Positions 7,550 through 16,522 of a DNA stretch of 64,000 nucleotides are shown here, in pieces. This DNA comes from Streptomyces humidus. Lineage in GTDB: Bacteria > Actinomycetota > Actinomycetes > Streptomycetales > Streptomycetaceae. Numbering within the stretch: position 1 is the first letter of the stretch; every line of letters begins with the position of its first letter. A model generated the notes under the pieces. It had not been told where the DNA came from, did not search any database, and worked only from the letters and a program-made list of their open reading frames with translations. The position numbers and the translations under genes are program-made. Where the stretch lies: assembly GCF_014649655.1 (NCBI RefSeq), contig NZ_BMTL01000003.1, positions 301,826-365,825 on the forward strand, read 5' to 3'.

Positions 7550-8767
7550 GTGGAAGTCACTCTGCTCGGTACCGGCGCCCCGGCGGGCCTGCCCCGCCCC
7601 GACTGCTCCTGCGCGGTGTGCGCGACCTCGCTCGGCGCGCACGCGCGCGCGGCGACCGCGTTGCTCCTGGACGGGGCCCTGTTGCTCGATCTGACTCCGG
7701 GGGCTGCGTTCGCGGCCGCACGGGCGGGGCGTTCGCTGGGCGGGGTGGGTCGGGTCCTGCTGACGCACCCGCACGACGGGCCACTGGTGGAGGTGCCGCC
7801 CGGGCTGCCGCAGCCCGCCCGGGCGTCGGACGGAGGGCACGTGTCGCTGCCGACGGGGCACCGGGTGCGGGCGGTGGCGATGGACGCGCCGGGCACGGGG
7901 TACGCGGTGACGGGCCCCGACGGGCAGCGGCTGCTGTATCTGCCGCCCGGCGGCGCGCCGGCCGGCCTGGAGGAGGGCTCGGAGCCGGCCGAGCGCTACG
8001 ACATGGTCCTCCTGGACGTGGTGGGACGGCCGGACGGGCTGGCGAGGCTGCGTGCGGTGGGCGCGGTGGGAACGGCCACGGACGTGGTCGCCGTGCATCT
8101 GGACCACGACGTGGCGCCGGGCGCGGAGTTGCGGCGGCGCCTCGCGGCGGCGGGCGCGCGGGCGGTGCCGGACGGGTCGACGCTGACGATGGGGGCGTCC
8201 GACGAGGCGGCGGACGTGCCGGACGTGCCACGGCGGACGATGGTGCTGGGCGGGGCCCGGTCGGGGAAGTCGGTGGAGGCCGAGCGGCGGTTGGAGTCCT
8301 TCCCCGGCGTGCTGTACGTCGCCACCGGAGGCGCCCGGGGCGGCGACGCCGAGTGGGCCTCGCGGGTGGCCGCGCACCGGGAGCGGCGGCCGGGGTCGTG
8401 GCGGACGACGGAGACCTGCGACCTGGCGCCGCTGCTGGCCCAGGAGGGGGCGCCGCTGCTGATCGACTGTCTGTCGCTGTGGCTGGCGGACGTCATGGAC
8501 CGGGTCGGGGCGTGGGACGACGCGGTGTGGGCGGACGGCGGCGAGCGCGCACTGCGTTCGCACGTGGCGGAGTTGGCGGGGGCGGTGCGCTCGGCCCGGC
8601 GGACGGTGGTGCTGGTGTCCAACGAGGTGGGTTCGGGGATCGTGCCGGCGACGGCGTCGGGGCGGCGTTACCGGGACGAGCTGGGGCGGTTGAACGCGGC
8701 GGTCGCGGACGAGTGCGAGCAGGTCGTGCTGGTGGTCGCGGGGCAGGCGCTGGTGCTCCGCGGGTGA
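7550..8767 (+). CDS. cobU: Metallo-beta-lactamase-like / CobU fusion (adenosylcobinamide kinase-guanylyltransferase)
   Basis: 405 residues in two parts. Residues about 225-405 are CobU: P-loop GGARSGKS (about 233-240), then LLIDCLSLWLADV and VVLVSNEVGSGIVP; it phosphorylates adenosylcobinamide and transfers GMP. Residues 1-215 look like a PhnP-type metallo-beta-lactamase fold: VTLLGTGAPAGLPRPDCSC..C at the start and VLLTHPHDGPL where an HxHxDH site is expected. The DH pair is missing, so this half is probably catalytically weakened or inactive. GTG start at 7550 with only a weak ribosome site. cobT and cobS lie within 7 kb on the same strand, separated by unrelated genes. Confidence 0.88.
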   Translation: MEVTLLGTGAPAGLPRPDCSCAVCATSLGAHARAATALLLDGALLLDLTPGAAFAAARAGRSLGGVGRVLLTHPHDGPLVEVPPGLPQPARASDGGHVSLPTGHRVRAVAMDAPGTGYAVTGPDGQRLLYLPPGGAPAGLEEGSEPAERYDMVLLDVVGRPDGLARLRAVGAVGTATDVVAVHLDHDVAPGAELRRRLAAAGARAVPDGSTLTMGASDEAADVPDVPRRTMVLGGARSGKSVEAERRLESFPGVLYVATGGARGGDAEWASRVAAHRERRPGSWRTTETCDLAPLLAQEGAPLLIDCLSLWLADVMDRVGAWDDAVWADGGERALRSHVAELAGAVRSARRTVVLVSNEVGSGIVPATASGRRYRDELGRLNAAVADECEQVVLVVAGQALVLRG

Positions 8768-8785
8768 GGACGGGGCCCGGCCGGC

Positions 8786-9685
8786 TCAGGCGCGGCGCGC
8801 GACGATCCGGTAGGCGTTGGAGAAGCGGGTGCGGCGCAGGGCCGGGGCCAGGAGGTGGTCGAGGGCCGCGGCCGGGGCGGTCAGGGATCCGGCCGCCCGG
8901 GGCAGGCGGGTGCGCCGGGCGAAGAGCGCGGCGGCGGCCGCCAGGTCCCGCGGGGCGTGCGCGGCCCTGCGGTCCGTGACGACGATCTCGCAGCCCCGCG
9001 CCACCAGTTCGGCCCGGAGGTTGGCCAGGGGGATCAGATGGAGGTGGCGGGGCTGGTCGTAGGAGTGCCACCACTTGCCGAGGACGCGCGCGGACGCGCT
9101 GGCGGGGTCCGGGAGTTCGAGCAGCAGGTGGCCGCCGGGACGCAGGGCCGTCAGCGCCGCCGCGAGCTCCTCTCGGGGATCCCGGGTGTGCTCCAGGTGG
9201 TGGAGCATGCTGACCACGTCGTAACGGCCCCGCAGCCCGGCCAGGATCCGAGGGGACGTCAACGGCCCCACGTGGGCCTCGTCGAGCCGGCCCGCGGCCC
9301 TCGCCCGCTCCGCCCTCGGGGTCGGGTCGACCCCGTCGAACGCCGTGTAGGCGAACAGTCGCCGGGCCGCCGCGGGGAAGAGCGCGTCCCCCGTCCCGAC
9401 GTCCAGCCAGCTCTCCGGCTCGGGAAAGCGCAGCATGGTCCGGGCGGTGGACTCCAGGCGTCTGCGGTCGGCGGGCCGGTTCTCCTCGGCGGCGTAGAGC
9501 TCCAGACCCTCGGGGGTCAGACACGGGTTCTGGAAGGAGTGCGCGCAGTCCCGGCACTCGTCGACGACGAACGTGCCGGGTCGGCGCAGGCGCAGATCCG
9601 GTGCGCGCAGCCGGGTGCGCAGGCGCTTGGAGCCGCACCAGGGGCAGTCGTCGCGGCGCGGCTCGTGGACGGGCCTGAGAGGCAT
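8786..9685 (-). CDS. SAM-dependent methyltransferase with N-terminal zinc ribbon
   Basis: 299 residues. The N-terminus carries CPWCGSKRL...CRDC, a four-cysteine zinc-ribbon-like segment (about residues 14-45). The methyltransferase core follows: WLDVGTGDALFPAA (motif I), YDVVSMLHHLEHTRDP (motif IV) and ALRPGGHLLLELPDP. The Methyltransf_12/23 type with an HHLEHxxDP signature often acts on sugars or lipid-linked intermediates, but the substrate here is unknown. Convergent with cobU (18 bases apart), divergent from cobT. Confidence 0.82.
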   Translation of the reverse strand: MPLRPVHEPRRDDCPWCGSKRLRTRLRAPDLRLRRPGTFVVDECRDCAHSFQNPCLTPEGLELYAAEENRPADRRRLESTARTMLRFPEPESWLDVGTGDALFPAAARRLFAYTAFDGVDPTPRAERARAAGRLDEAHVGPLTSPRILAGLRGRYDVVSMLHHLEHTRDPREELAAALTALRPGGHLLLELPDPASASARVLGKWWHSYDQPRHLHLIPLANLRAELVARGCEIVVTDRRAAHAPRDLAAAAALFARRTRLPRAAGSLTAPAAALDHLLAPALRRTRFSNAYRIVARRA

Positions 9686-9889
9686 GAGCGGCTCCGGGGC
9701 GCGGGGGCGGGGGCGGGGGGACGGGACGGGACGGGAGAGGGGTGGAGCAGGCGCGTGGGCGCGCGACGAGCGTCGATATACGGCAAAAAGCGAACGTATG
9801 GGATACCGGTGCGGGGTGCAACGACGTCGCGCCGGTGTGGTGGCGACGGGGCGCGGAACCGTTCGATCGGTGCCGGTACTGTTCGGCGA

Positions 9890-11041
9890 ATGAGCTCGCT
9901 TAATCTCGACGACTTCACCGATCTGATCGAGCGCCCCGACGGCGGGACACGCCGTGACGCAGAGGCGCGCCGGGAGCGTCAGATCGTGCCGCCCGGCTCG
10001 CTGGGGCGCCTGGACGACCTGGGTGAGTGGCTGGCGGCGGCGCAGGGCTCGTCGCCGGTGCGGCCGATCGATCGGCCGCGGGTGGTGCTGTTCGCCGGCG
10101 ACCACGGCGTCGCCGGGCTCGGCGTCTCCGCCCGGCCCGCGGGCAGCGCCGCGGAGTCGGTGCGGGAGGTCCTGGAGGGCGGCCGTCCGGTGTCCGTGCT
10201 CGCCCGTCGGCTCGGCGTGCCGGTGCGGGTGGTGGACATGGCGCTGGACTGCGAACCGGACGCGTTCCCGCCGGACGTCGTGCGGCACCGGGTGCGGCGT
10301 GGCAGCGGTCGTATCGACGTCGAGGACGCGCTGACGCTCCCGGAGGCCGAGGCCGCCTTCCTGGCGGGCGTGGCCGTCGCGGACGAGGAGGCGGACTCCG
10401 GCACGGATCTGGTCGTGCTCGGCGACGTCAGCGTGGGCGGGACGACGGCCGCGGGCGTGCTGGTCGCCGCGCTGTGCGGGACCGACGCGTCCGTGGTGAC
10501 CGGGCGTGGCGGCGAGGCGATCGACGACCTGGCGTGGATGCGCAAGTGCGCCGCGATCCGGGACGCGCTCAGGCGGGCGCGGCCGGTGCTCGGGGACCAG
10601 CTGCAACTGCTGGCGACGGTGGGCGGCGCCGACCTCGCGGCCATGACGGGTTTTCTGCTCCAGTGCGCGGTGCGGAAGTTGCCGGTGGTCCTGGACGGGG
10701 TCGTGGCGGCCGCGTGCGCGCTCGTCGGGCAGCGGGTCGCCTTCCGGGCGCCCGACTGGTGGCTGGCCGGCCACAAGAGCGGTGAACCGGGGCAGGCGAA
10801 GGCACTCGATCGGATGGCTCTGGAACCGCTGCTGGACCAGGGCGTGACGCTCGGGGAGGGCGCGGGGGCGCTGCTCGCGCTGCCGTTGGTGCAGGCCGCG
10901 GCCGCGCTGGCCGCGGAGCTGCCGGAGAAGCCCGAGGCGGCCGACGAGAAGGCCGGCGAGGACCACGCGGGCGACGAGGGCGCCGACGGCGGGGCCGACG
11001 GCGGGGCCGACGCTACCGTGGAGGGATCCGCGGCCGAGTAG
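9890..11041 (+). CDS. cobT: Nicotinate-nucleotide-dimethylbenzimidazole phosphoribosyltransferase
   Basis: 383 residues from ATG 9890. Transfers phosphoribose from nicotinate mononucleotide to the cobalamin lower-ligand base. Recognisable segments are RQIVPPGSLGRLDDLGEWLA, VVLFAGDHGVAGLGVS, DLVVLGDVSVGGTTAAGV and the catalytic region GVTLGEGAGALLALPL, whose Glu is the general base in the family. The last 45 residues are an acidic low-complexity extension (EADEKAGEDHAGDEG then GADGGADGGADA) absent from standard CobT and probably disordered. Works with CobU (7550) and CobS (14396). Confidence 0.94.
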   Translation: MSSLNLDDFTDLIERPDGGTRRDAEARRERQIVPPGSLGRLDDLGEWLAAAQGSSPVRPIDRPRVVLFAGDHGVAGLGVSARPAGSAAESVREVLEGGRPVSVLARRLGVPVRVVDMALDCEPDAFPPDVVRHRVRRGSGRIDVEDALTLPEAEAAFLAGVAVADEEADSGTDLVVLGDVSVGGTTAAGVLVAALCGTDASVVTGRGGEAIDDLAWMRKCAAIRDALRRARPVLGDQLQLLATVGGADLAAMTGFLLQCAVRKLPVVLDGVVAAACALVGQRVAFRAPDWWLAGHKSGEPGQAKALDRMALEPLLDQGVTLGEGAGALLALPLVQAAAALAAELPEKPEAADEKAGEDHAGDEGADGGADGGADATVEGSAAE

Positions 11042-11123
11042 GACAGCGCACCAAAAGGGACAGGCAGGACAGGCAGCTACAAAAGAGCTGTTTCCCGGAA
11101 GTGCACCCATATGATCACCGATC

Positions 11124-12923
11124 ATGGGCAACTCCCGGGGCGCCGCCGCCTTCGCCGTCTGGTACCTGCGGGCCGTCGCGTTCGTCAACTTCCTCAGTGC
11201 GGTGTGGGTCTCCCTGGGGCAGGACGTGCGGCGGCACAACCAGGAGGACCTCTTCACGCCGTACCTGCTCACCGCCGGGTTCGCGTCGGGGGCCTTCACC
11301 GCGTTCCTGGCCGTCACCATGCGGCGGCGCAAACGGGCCGCATGGATCCTGAACCTCTGTCTGAGCGGGGCGTTCCTCGGCCTGTTCGCCCTGGCCATGG
11401 CGTTCCCGGAGATCCGGCGCCGTCCCCAGAACTGGGTCTCGCTCGCGCTGACCGCCGCCTTCGTGGCCGCGCTGGTCGCCGGGCGGCGGGAGTTCTACGC
11501 GAAGGGCGACCGGTCCAACCCGAAGCTCGCCGCGGCCGTCGGGGCAGGCGGGCTGCTGGCCGCGTCGCTGCTGGCCGCGCTGCTGGTGACGGCGACCGAC
11601 CGGTCGTCCGCGCCGTCCACCTTCCTCGAGCGCTGGCGCTACGGCGCGCTGCGGCTCGTCTCCGTCACCGCGGACGACTACCGCGTCGCCGGGATCGCCC
11701 CTCCCACCTGGGTGGACGTCGGCGTCAACGTGCTGAGCACCGTGCTCGTCCTCGCGGTCCTGTACGCCGCCTTCCGCTCCCGGCGGGCCGTCGACCCGCT
11801 CACCGAGGACGACGAGAAGCGGTTGCGGGAGCTTCTCGACCGGCACGGCGAGCGGGACTCGCTCGGATACTTCGCGCTGCGCCGGGAGAAGAGCGTGCGC
11901 TGGTCGCCGACCGGGAAGGCGGCCGTCGCCTACCGCGTGCTGGGCGGGGTGTCGCTGGCCTCCGGGGATCCGCTCGGCGATCCGGAGGCCTGGCCCGGGG
12001 CCATCGAGCCGTGGCTCGCCGAGGCGCGGGCGCACGGCTGGATCCCGGCGGTGATGGGGGCGAGCGAGGAGGCCGGGACGGTGTACGCCCGGCACGGGCT
12101 GGACGCGCTGGAACTCGGCGACGAGGCGATCGTCGACGTCGCCGAGTTCACCCTGGAGGGGCGCGCCATGCGGACCGTCCGGCAGGCCTGCAACCGGGTG
12201 CGGCGGGCCGGGTACACCGTGCGCGTCCGCCGGCACGAGGACATCCCGGCCGACGAGATGGCCTCCCTGGTGCGACGCGCCGACGACTGGCGGGACGGAG
12301 CCGCCGAGCGCGGGTTCAGCATGGCGCTGGGCCGGCTCGGGGACCCGCGCGACGGGCGCTGCGTGATGCTGGAGTGCGCCGACGCCGGGGGCGAGCCGCG
12401 GGCGCTGCTCTCGTTCGTGCCGTGGGGGCCGCACGGGCTGTCCCTCGACCTGATGCGCCGGGACCGCGCCTGCGACAACGGACTGATCGAGTTCATGATC
12501 ATCGAGTTGCTCCGGCTGGCCCGGAACGGCGAGGAGAGCCGGAAGGACGGCGAGGGCCGGTGGGACGGCGAGGACCGGGGGGCCGGCGAGGACCGGGGGG
12601 CCGAGGGGATCCGGGTCACGCAGGTCTCGCTGAACTTCGCGGTGTTCCGCTCCGTGTTCGAGCGGGGCGGGCGGCTCGGCGCCGGGCCGGTGCTGAGGCT
12701 GTGGCGGTCCCTGCTCGGCTTCTTCTCACGCTGGTGGCAGATCGAGTCGCTGTACCGCGCGAACGCCAAGTACCGGCCCATCTGGGAACCGAGGTTCCTG
12801 CTCTTCGAGAAGAGCGCGGACCTGCCCCGGATCGGTGTGGCGGCCGCGCGGGCGGAGGGGTTCCTGGAGACGCCGGGGCTGCCGCAATGGCTGCGCCGCA
12901 GGCGTCCGGGGAACCGTCGGTGA
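11124..12923 (+). CDS. MprF-like membrane protein with DUF2156 domain
   Basis: 599 residues. About six hydrophobic helices within residues 8-225, then a cytoplasmic DUF2156 (dual-GNAT) domain from about 235 with SVRWSPTGKAAVAYRVLGGVSLASGDPLGDPEAW, the arrangement of phosphatidylglycerol lysyl-transferases. The family decorates membrane lipids with amino acids from aminoacyl-tRNA; the amino acid here cannot be told. A hydrophilic insertion at about residues 466-495 contains a DNA-level tandem repeat (GEDRGA twice) that interrupts the second GNAT half. The next gene overlaps its stop as GTGA. Confidence 0.85.
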   Translation: MGNSRGAAAFAVWYLRAVAFVNFLSAVWVSLGQDVRRHNQEDLFTPYLLTAGFASGAFTAFLAVTMRRRKRAAWILNLCLSGAFLGLFALAMAFPEIRRRPQNWVSLALTAAFVAALVAGRREFYAKGDRSNPKLAAAVGAGGLLAASLLAALLVTATDRSSAPSTFLERWRYGALRLVSVTADDYRVAGIAPPTWVDVGVNVLSTVLVLAVLYAAFRSRRAVDPLTEDDEKRLRELLDRHGERDSLGYFALRREKSVRWSPTGKAAVAYRVLGGVSLASGDPLGDPEAWPGAIEPWLAEARAHGWIPAVMGASEEAGTVYARHGLDALELGDEAIVDVAEFTLEGRAMRTVRQACNRVRRAGYTVRVRRHEDIPADEMASLVRRADDWRDGAAERGFSMALGRLGDPRDGRCVMLECADAGGEPRALLSFVPWGPHGLSLDLMRRDRACDNGLIEFMIIELLRLARNGEESRKDGEGRWDGEDRGAGEDRGAEGIRVTQVSLNFAVFRSVFERGGRLGAGPVLRLWRSLLGFFSRWWQIESLYRANAKYRPIWEPRFLLFEKSADLPRIGVAAARAEGFLETPGLPQWLRRRRPGNRR

Positions 12924-13666
12924 GTCGGATCGTCCGCTGGGCCCGGGCCGAGTGGGGGCCGTTGTACACGGCCGCGCGCGAGCCGCTGAAGGCGCGGCGG
13001 TGGCGGGCGGCCCCGATGACCCTGGCGGCGGTGTGCCTGACGTCGGCGACCCAGATCGTGCAGAACCAGCCGTGGGGTTACCAGCCGGTCCAGGACCTCG
13101 GGGCGGTGCGGGCCGAGGACCCCCTGGGGGTCGCCCTGCTGCGGACCCCGTTGTCGCTGTTCGTCCCCGCGCTGGACCTGCCGGTGTGGGGCGCCCTGGC
13201 GCAGATCCTGGTGGTGTTCGGGATCGCGGAGCTGTGTCTGGGCTGGTGGCGGACCCTCGTCATCGCCTACGCCGCCACCCTCGCCGGGACGCTGTACGCG
13301 CGCGTGGGCATCGCCCTCGGTCCGCACGGCCCCTTCGGGCTGCCCCCTTCCGACGCCCTGGTGGTGGACACCGGCCCGTCGGCGGCGGTGGTCGGCCTCG
13401 CGGTGTTCCTGGGCTGGCGCCATCGCGCGTACGCGACGGCGGCCGCGGTGATCGTCGTGATGGCCGTCGAGGTCGCCCTGAAGGGCAATCTGGCGGGCAA
13501 GGAGCATCTGGCGGCCATCGTCGCGGTCCTGGCGCTGTGCGGGGCCGCGCAGGCGCGCCGGCGTCAGCGCCGCCCGGCGGAGGCGGTGAGTTCCGCGTCC
13601 GTCTTGCCGCCCAGCCAGTCCCCCACCAGCCGGCGCGGGCGGGCCCAGCGCCGGTCGTGCCGGTAG
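12920..13666 (+). CDS. Rhomboid-like integral membrane protein
   Basis: 248 residues from GTG 12920, which overlaps the preceding TGA (GTGA) and has GGGGA 7 bases upstream; ATG 12887 is an alternative. About six membrane helices. A DTGPSAAVVG stretch in a helix and a later KEHLAAIV could provide a rhomboid Ser-His dyad, but the classical GxSG is GPSA here, so proteolysis is uncertain. Coupled translation with the MprF-like gene suggests a shared envelope role. The last 34 codons lie over the antisense end of the next gene. Confidence 0.75.
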   Translation: MSRIVRWARAEWGPLYTAAREPLKARRWRAAPMTLAAVCLTSATQIVQNQPWGYQPVQDLGAVRAEDPLGVALLRTPLSLFVPALDLPVWGALAQILVVFGIAELCLGWWRTLVIAYAATLAGTLYARVGIALGPHGPFGLPPSDALVVDTGPSAAVVGLAVFLGWRHRAYATAAAVIVVMAVEVALKGNLAGKEHLAAIVAVLALCGAAQARRRQRRPAEAVSSASVLPPSQSPTSRRGRAQRRSCR

Positions 13667-14328
13667 GCGCGCAGCGTCGCCCTCGCCCGCGCGCGGGGGC
13701 GGCGCCGGTAGAACCGGCGGGCCCACGGCGAGCCGGGCCGGGCCAGCCGGACGAGGCCGATCAGGCCCAGGAAGGGCACGAAGACGCTGAAGACGGCCGT
13801 CGTGAGCTTGCCCTTGGTCAGCACGGCCACCGAGAAGAGGAGGTTGACCGCGACGGTCGCGAGGACGCTTCCGCGGTTGTCGAGTTCCTCCTGGCTCATG
13901 TTGTTGACGCCGAAGGGCGCGAAGCCCACCAGGAGCAGTCCGCCCAGCGCAGCCGTCAGGACCACGGCTTCCACGCTCTTGCGGCCCGCCTCCGTCCAGT
14001 ACACGTCGTCCAGGTGCAGGATCAGCGCGAACTCGTCGAGGACGAGCCCCGTCCCGATGCCGAAGACCACCGCGCAGGCGCTCGAGCCGAAGCCGTACTG
14101 CCCGCTGGCCACCGCGCCGAAGCCGCCCGCGACGGTCAGGACGACGCCCGGCACCACGTGGTGGATGTGCACGCCGCCGGAGCTGATGTTGCCGAAGGGG
14201 CCCTTGCCGGCCCGGATCAGCCGGGTGATGACCCGGGTGATCAGGAAGGTGAGCACGAACGCCGTCAGCGCGAGGAGCAGGGGCAGCTTGCCCGGTTCGA
14301 CGACGTTGCGCTGCAGCCAGTGCCCCAT
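13564..14328 (-). CDS. Conserved actinobacterial integral membrane protein
   Basis: 254 residues. Hydrophobic segments at about 15-38, 57-75, 85-105, 122-145 and 155-195. Motifs HIHHVVPG and DEFALILHLDDVYW, with clustered His and Asp, look like a possible metal site facing one membrane side. The C-terminus is very basic (RRRPRARARATLRAYRHDRR). No function known to me. Its last 103 coding bases overlap the convergent rhomboid-like gene. Confidence 0.75.
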   Translation of the reverse strand: MGHWLQRNVVEPGKLPLLLALTAFVLTFLITRVITRLIRAGKGPFGNISSGGVHIHHVVPGVVLTVAGGFGAVASGQYGFGSSACAVVFGIGTGLVLDEFALILHLDDVYWTEAGRKSVEAVVLTAALGGLLLVGFAPFGVNNMSQEELDNRGSVLATVAVNLLFSVAVLTKGKLTTAVFSVFVPFLGLIGLVRLARPGSPWARRFYRRRPRARARATLRAYRHDRRWARPRRLVGDWLGGKTDAELTASAGRR

Positions 14329-14395
14329 GCCGTCAGTCTCGCGGGCGCCGGGGCGGGCTGCCTCACGGCTGCGGCGTCCGGGCTAGTCTGCCGCC

Positions 14396-15256
14396 GTGTC
14401 CACGACCTCGCCCCTCGACGGCCTCCGCTTCGCGTTCGGGACCCTGACCGCGCTCCCGGTCAGGGTGACCCGCTGGGACCGTGCGGCCGCGCGGGGGGGC
14501 ATGCTGAGCGCGCCCCTGGTCGGGCTGGTGGTCGGCGGCTGCGCGGCCGGGCTCGGGCTGCTGCTGCTCCGGCTGGGCGCGAGCCCGCTGCTGGCCGCCG
14601 TCGCCTCCGCCGCCGTGCCCGCCGTCCTCACCCGCGGGCTGCACCTGGACGGGCTGGCCGACACCGCGGACGGCCTGGGCAGCGGGAAGCCCGCCGAGGA
14701 CGCGCTGCGGATCATGAAGCAGTCGGACATCGGCCCCTTCGGCGTGCTCACCCTCGTTCTGGTGCTGCTGGCCCAGGTGGCCGCGCTGTCGCAGCTCTAC
14801 GACAGTTCGTGGGCCCTGGGCGCGCTGGCCGCCGTGGTCTCGGCCGTCGCCGCCCGTCTGGCGTTGACCCTGGCCGCCCGCGACGGGGTGCCGCCCGCAC
14901 GGCCGGAGGGGCTGGGCGCCGCGGTGGCGGGGGTGGTGCCGGTGCGCGGCGCGGTCCTCGCCGCCGGCCTGGTCGCGCTGGCCGCGGCGGGCGCCGGGGG
15001 CTGGTGGGGGCCGTACGGGAGCGGGGCCGTCGTCCTGATCGGACCGGGAACGGCCGGGGCGGGGGCCGCGGGGGCCCCTTTCGAACCGTACGACGCCGTG
15101 GGGCCGGTGCTGGCGGTCCTCGCCGCCGTCGTCGCCGCCGAACTCCTCCTGCGGCACTGCACGCGCCGGTTCGGCGGGGTCACCGGGGACGTCTTCGGCG
15201 GCCTGGCGGAGACGGCGGCGACGACCGCTCTGATCGTGCTCTGCCTGGGGCGCTAG
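14396..15256 (+). CDS. cobS: Adenosylcobinamide-GDP ribazoletransferase (cobalamin synthase)
   Basis: 286 residues, GTG start. Integral membrane enzyme that joins adenosylcobinamide-GDP to alpha-ribazole, the last step of the nucleotide loop. Typical N-terminus FAFGTLTALPVRV; the Mg-binding motif HLDGLADTADGLGSGKPAEDALRIMKQSDIGPFG is conserved; several membrane helices follow. It completes the set with cobU and cobT in this window. No cobalamin riboswitch was recognised upstream. Confidence 0.94.
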   Translation: MSTTSPLDGLRFAFGTLTALPVRVTRWDRAAARGGMLSAPLVGLVVGGCAAGLGLLLLRLGASPLLAAVASAAVPAVLTRGLHLDGLADTADGLGSGKPAEDALRIMKQSDIGPFGVLTLVLVLLAQVAALSQLYDSSWALGALAAVVSAVAARLALTLAARDGVPPARPEGLGAAVAGVVPVRGAVLAAGLVALAAAGAGGWWGPYGSGAVVLIGPGTAGAGAAGAPFEPYDAVGPVLAVLAAVVAAELLLRHCTRRFGGVTGDVFGGLAETAATTALIVLCLGR

Positions 15257-15295
15257 GGCCTTTCCCCCGGAGCCGGTTGGGGGCCTGACCGCCCG

Positions 15296-16138
15296 TCAGC
15301 AGGCTTCGCGCCACGCTCCCAGTTCGTACTTCTTCAGCAGCGAACTCAGCTTCAGGCGGCGGGAGTCGGCGCAGAAGGCCTTCGTGGGCAGTTCGTACTC
15401 GACGTGGAAGACGGCCTTGCCCGCGTCGATGAAGGGGGTCAGTTCCGCGCACTCGCCGTACTGGGCGCACTGTTCGTTCACCGCGAAGTCGAAGTCGCCG
15501 ACGAGGGCGGGGATCTGGTCGAGGTCGTTCTTCAGGCCGACGGACATGCCGCGCTCATGGGCGAGGCGGGCGACCAGGCGGTTGTAGCGCAGCTGGTCGG
15601 CGGCCTCGAGCGGGAAGCCCGTGGTGTTCCGGTAGCCGTCCATGTTGTCCGGCTCGACGGCGTCGAAACCCTTGTCGCGGCACATGTCGAGGCGGGCCGC
15701 CAGCAGCGGTTCCAGGACGTCGACCCTGCGGATGTCGAGCCAGCGCTCGCCCTTCCAGCCGTTGCCCTCGCCGATCACCGACGCGGGGAACTTCTTCGCG
15801 TCGGGCCGCCAGTCCTCCCAGGCACCGGTGGAGAGGTAGCAGACGACCTTGCGGCCGTCGTCGTGCAGGCCGGCCACCGTGGCCGCGTCGTGGTCGAAGC
15901 CGTCGATGTCGTAGACCGGCGCGTCGACGGAGGTGTCCAGCCGGCCGCTGAGCTGCCACTGCCAGCCGACGCCGGGGGCCGGTCGCCACCACGCGCCGCC
16001 CGACGAACCGCCGCCCGACGGACCGCCCGCCGCCGGGTGCGTGGCTGCCGGGCCCTTGCGCGGTCCGTCGTCGGGGGCGGCGGAGCAGCCCGCGAGCAGC
16101 AGGACGAGAAGGGGCAGCAGGACGGTCGGGCGTCTCAC
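15296..16138 (-). CDS. GH114 endo-alpha-1,4-polygalactosaminidase-like lipoprotein
   Basis: 280 residues, GTG start. Signal peptide with lipobox LLLAGCSAA (Cys about 18), so anchored outside the membrane. A G/S/P-rich linker (about 25-50) leads to a TIM-barrel domain with WQWQLSG, VVCYLSTGAWEDWR, WLDIRR, KGFDAVEPDNMDGY and GLKNDLDQIP, the signature of the GH114 / TM1410 family. The Asp and Glu in these strands are likely catalytic. The substrate is probably an exopolysaccharide containing galactosamine, by family analogy. Convergent with cobS. Confidence 0.85.
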   Translation of the reverse strand: MRRPTVLLPLLVLLLAGCSAAPDDGPRKGPAATHPAAGGPSGGGSSGGAWWRPAPGVGWQWQLSGRLDTSVDAPVYDIDGFDHDAATVAGLHDDGRKVVCYLSTGAWEDWRPDAKKFPASVIGEGNGWKGERWLDIRRVDVLEPLLAARLDMCRDKGFDAVEPDNMDGYRNTTGFPLEAADQLRYNRLVARLAHERGMSVGLKNDLDQIPALVGDFDFAVNEQCAQYGECAELTPFIDAGKAVFHVEYELPTKAFCADSRRLKLSSLLKKYELGAWREAC

Positions 16139-16522
16139 CGGACGGACTCCAGGTTGGGCGGCGGCGTACCCGGACGATGATCGCTCATCCCCGCGCCGAA
16201 CGGCGCGGCGGCGGTCACCCCGGCGGTACCGCGACGCCGGCAGCCCGGAACGGCACGAGAACGACTACTACACGCCGTTTCACCGCGGGCTCGGGCCGGC
16301 AAGTGGCCACGACGCCGCCGACGGGTGAACACTCGCGTGCATGAGCGAACGCACCCGCACGCGTACGCTCGTTCCGGGTTCGCTCCGCCGGTCCGCCGCG
16401 CCGGTGAGGCACACCCCGGATGCGACCGCGCCCACGACCCGGATCTAGGGTCGGCCCTGGGCCCGGTCGACCCACACCCTCCGACCACAGCAACTCCACA
16501 TCGGAAGCGAGATTTCACCACC
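16139..16522. other. Intergenic region upstream of pepA and the GH114 gene
   Basis: 384 bases with no credible gene. The last 80 bases hold a possible pepA promoter (TAGGGT at 16446-16451, with TGCGAC at 16421-16426 at a long 19-bp spacing). A loose inverted repeat, GAGCG...CGCTC, spans about 16343-16370. Nothing else was recognised. Confidence 0.4.

Noticed and set aside
9776..9805. Possible inverted repeat ATACG...CGTAT between the methyltransferase and cobT
   Set aside because: Five-base arms with a 12-base gap are expected by chance; no other support.
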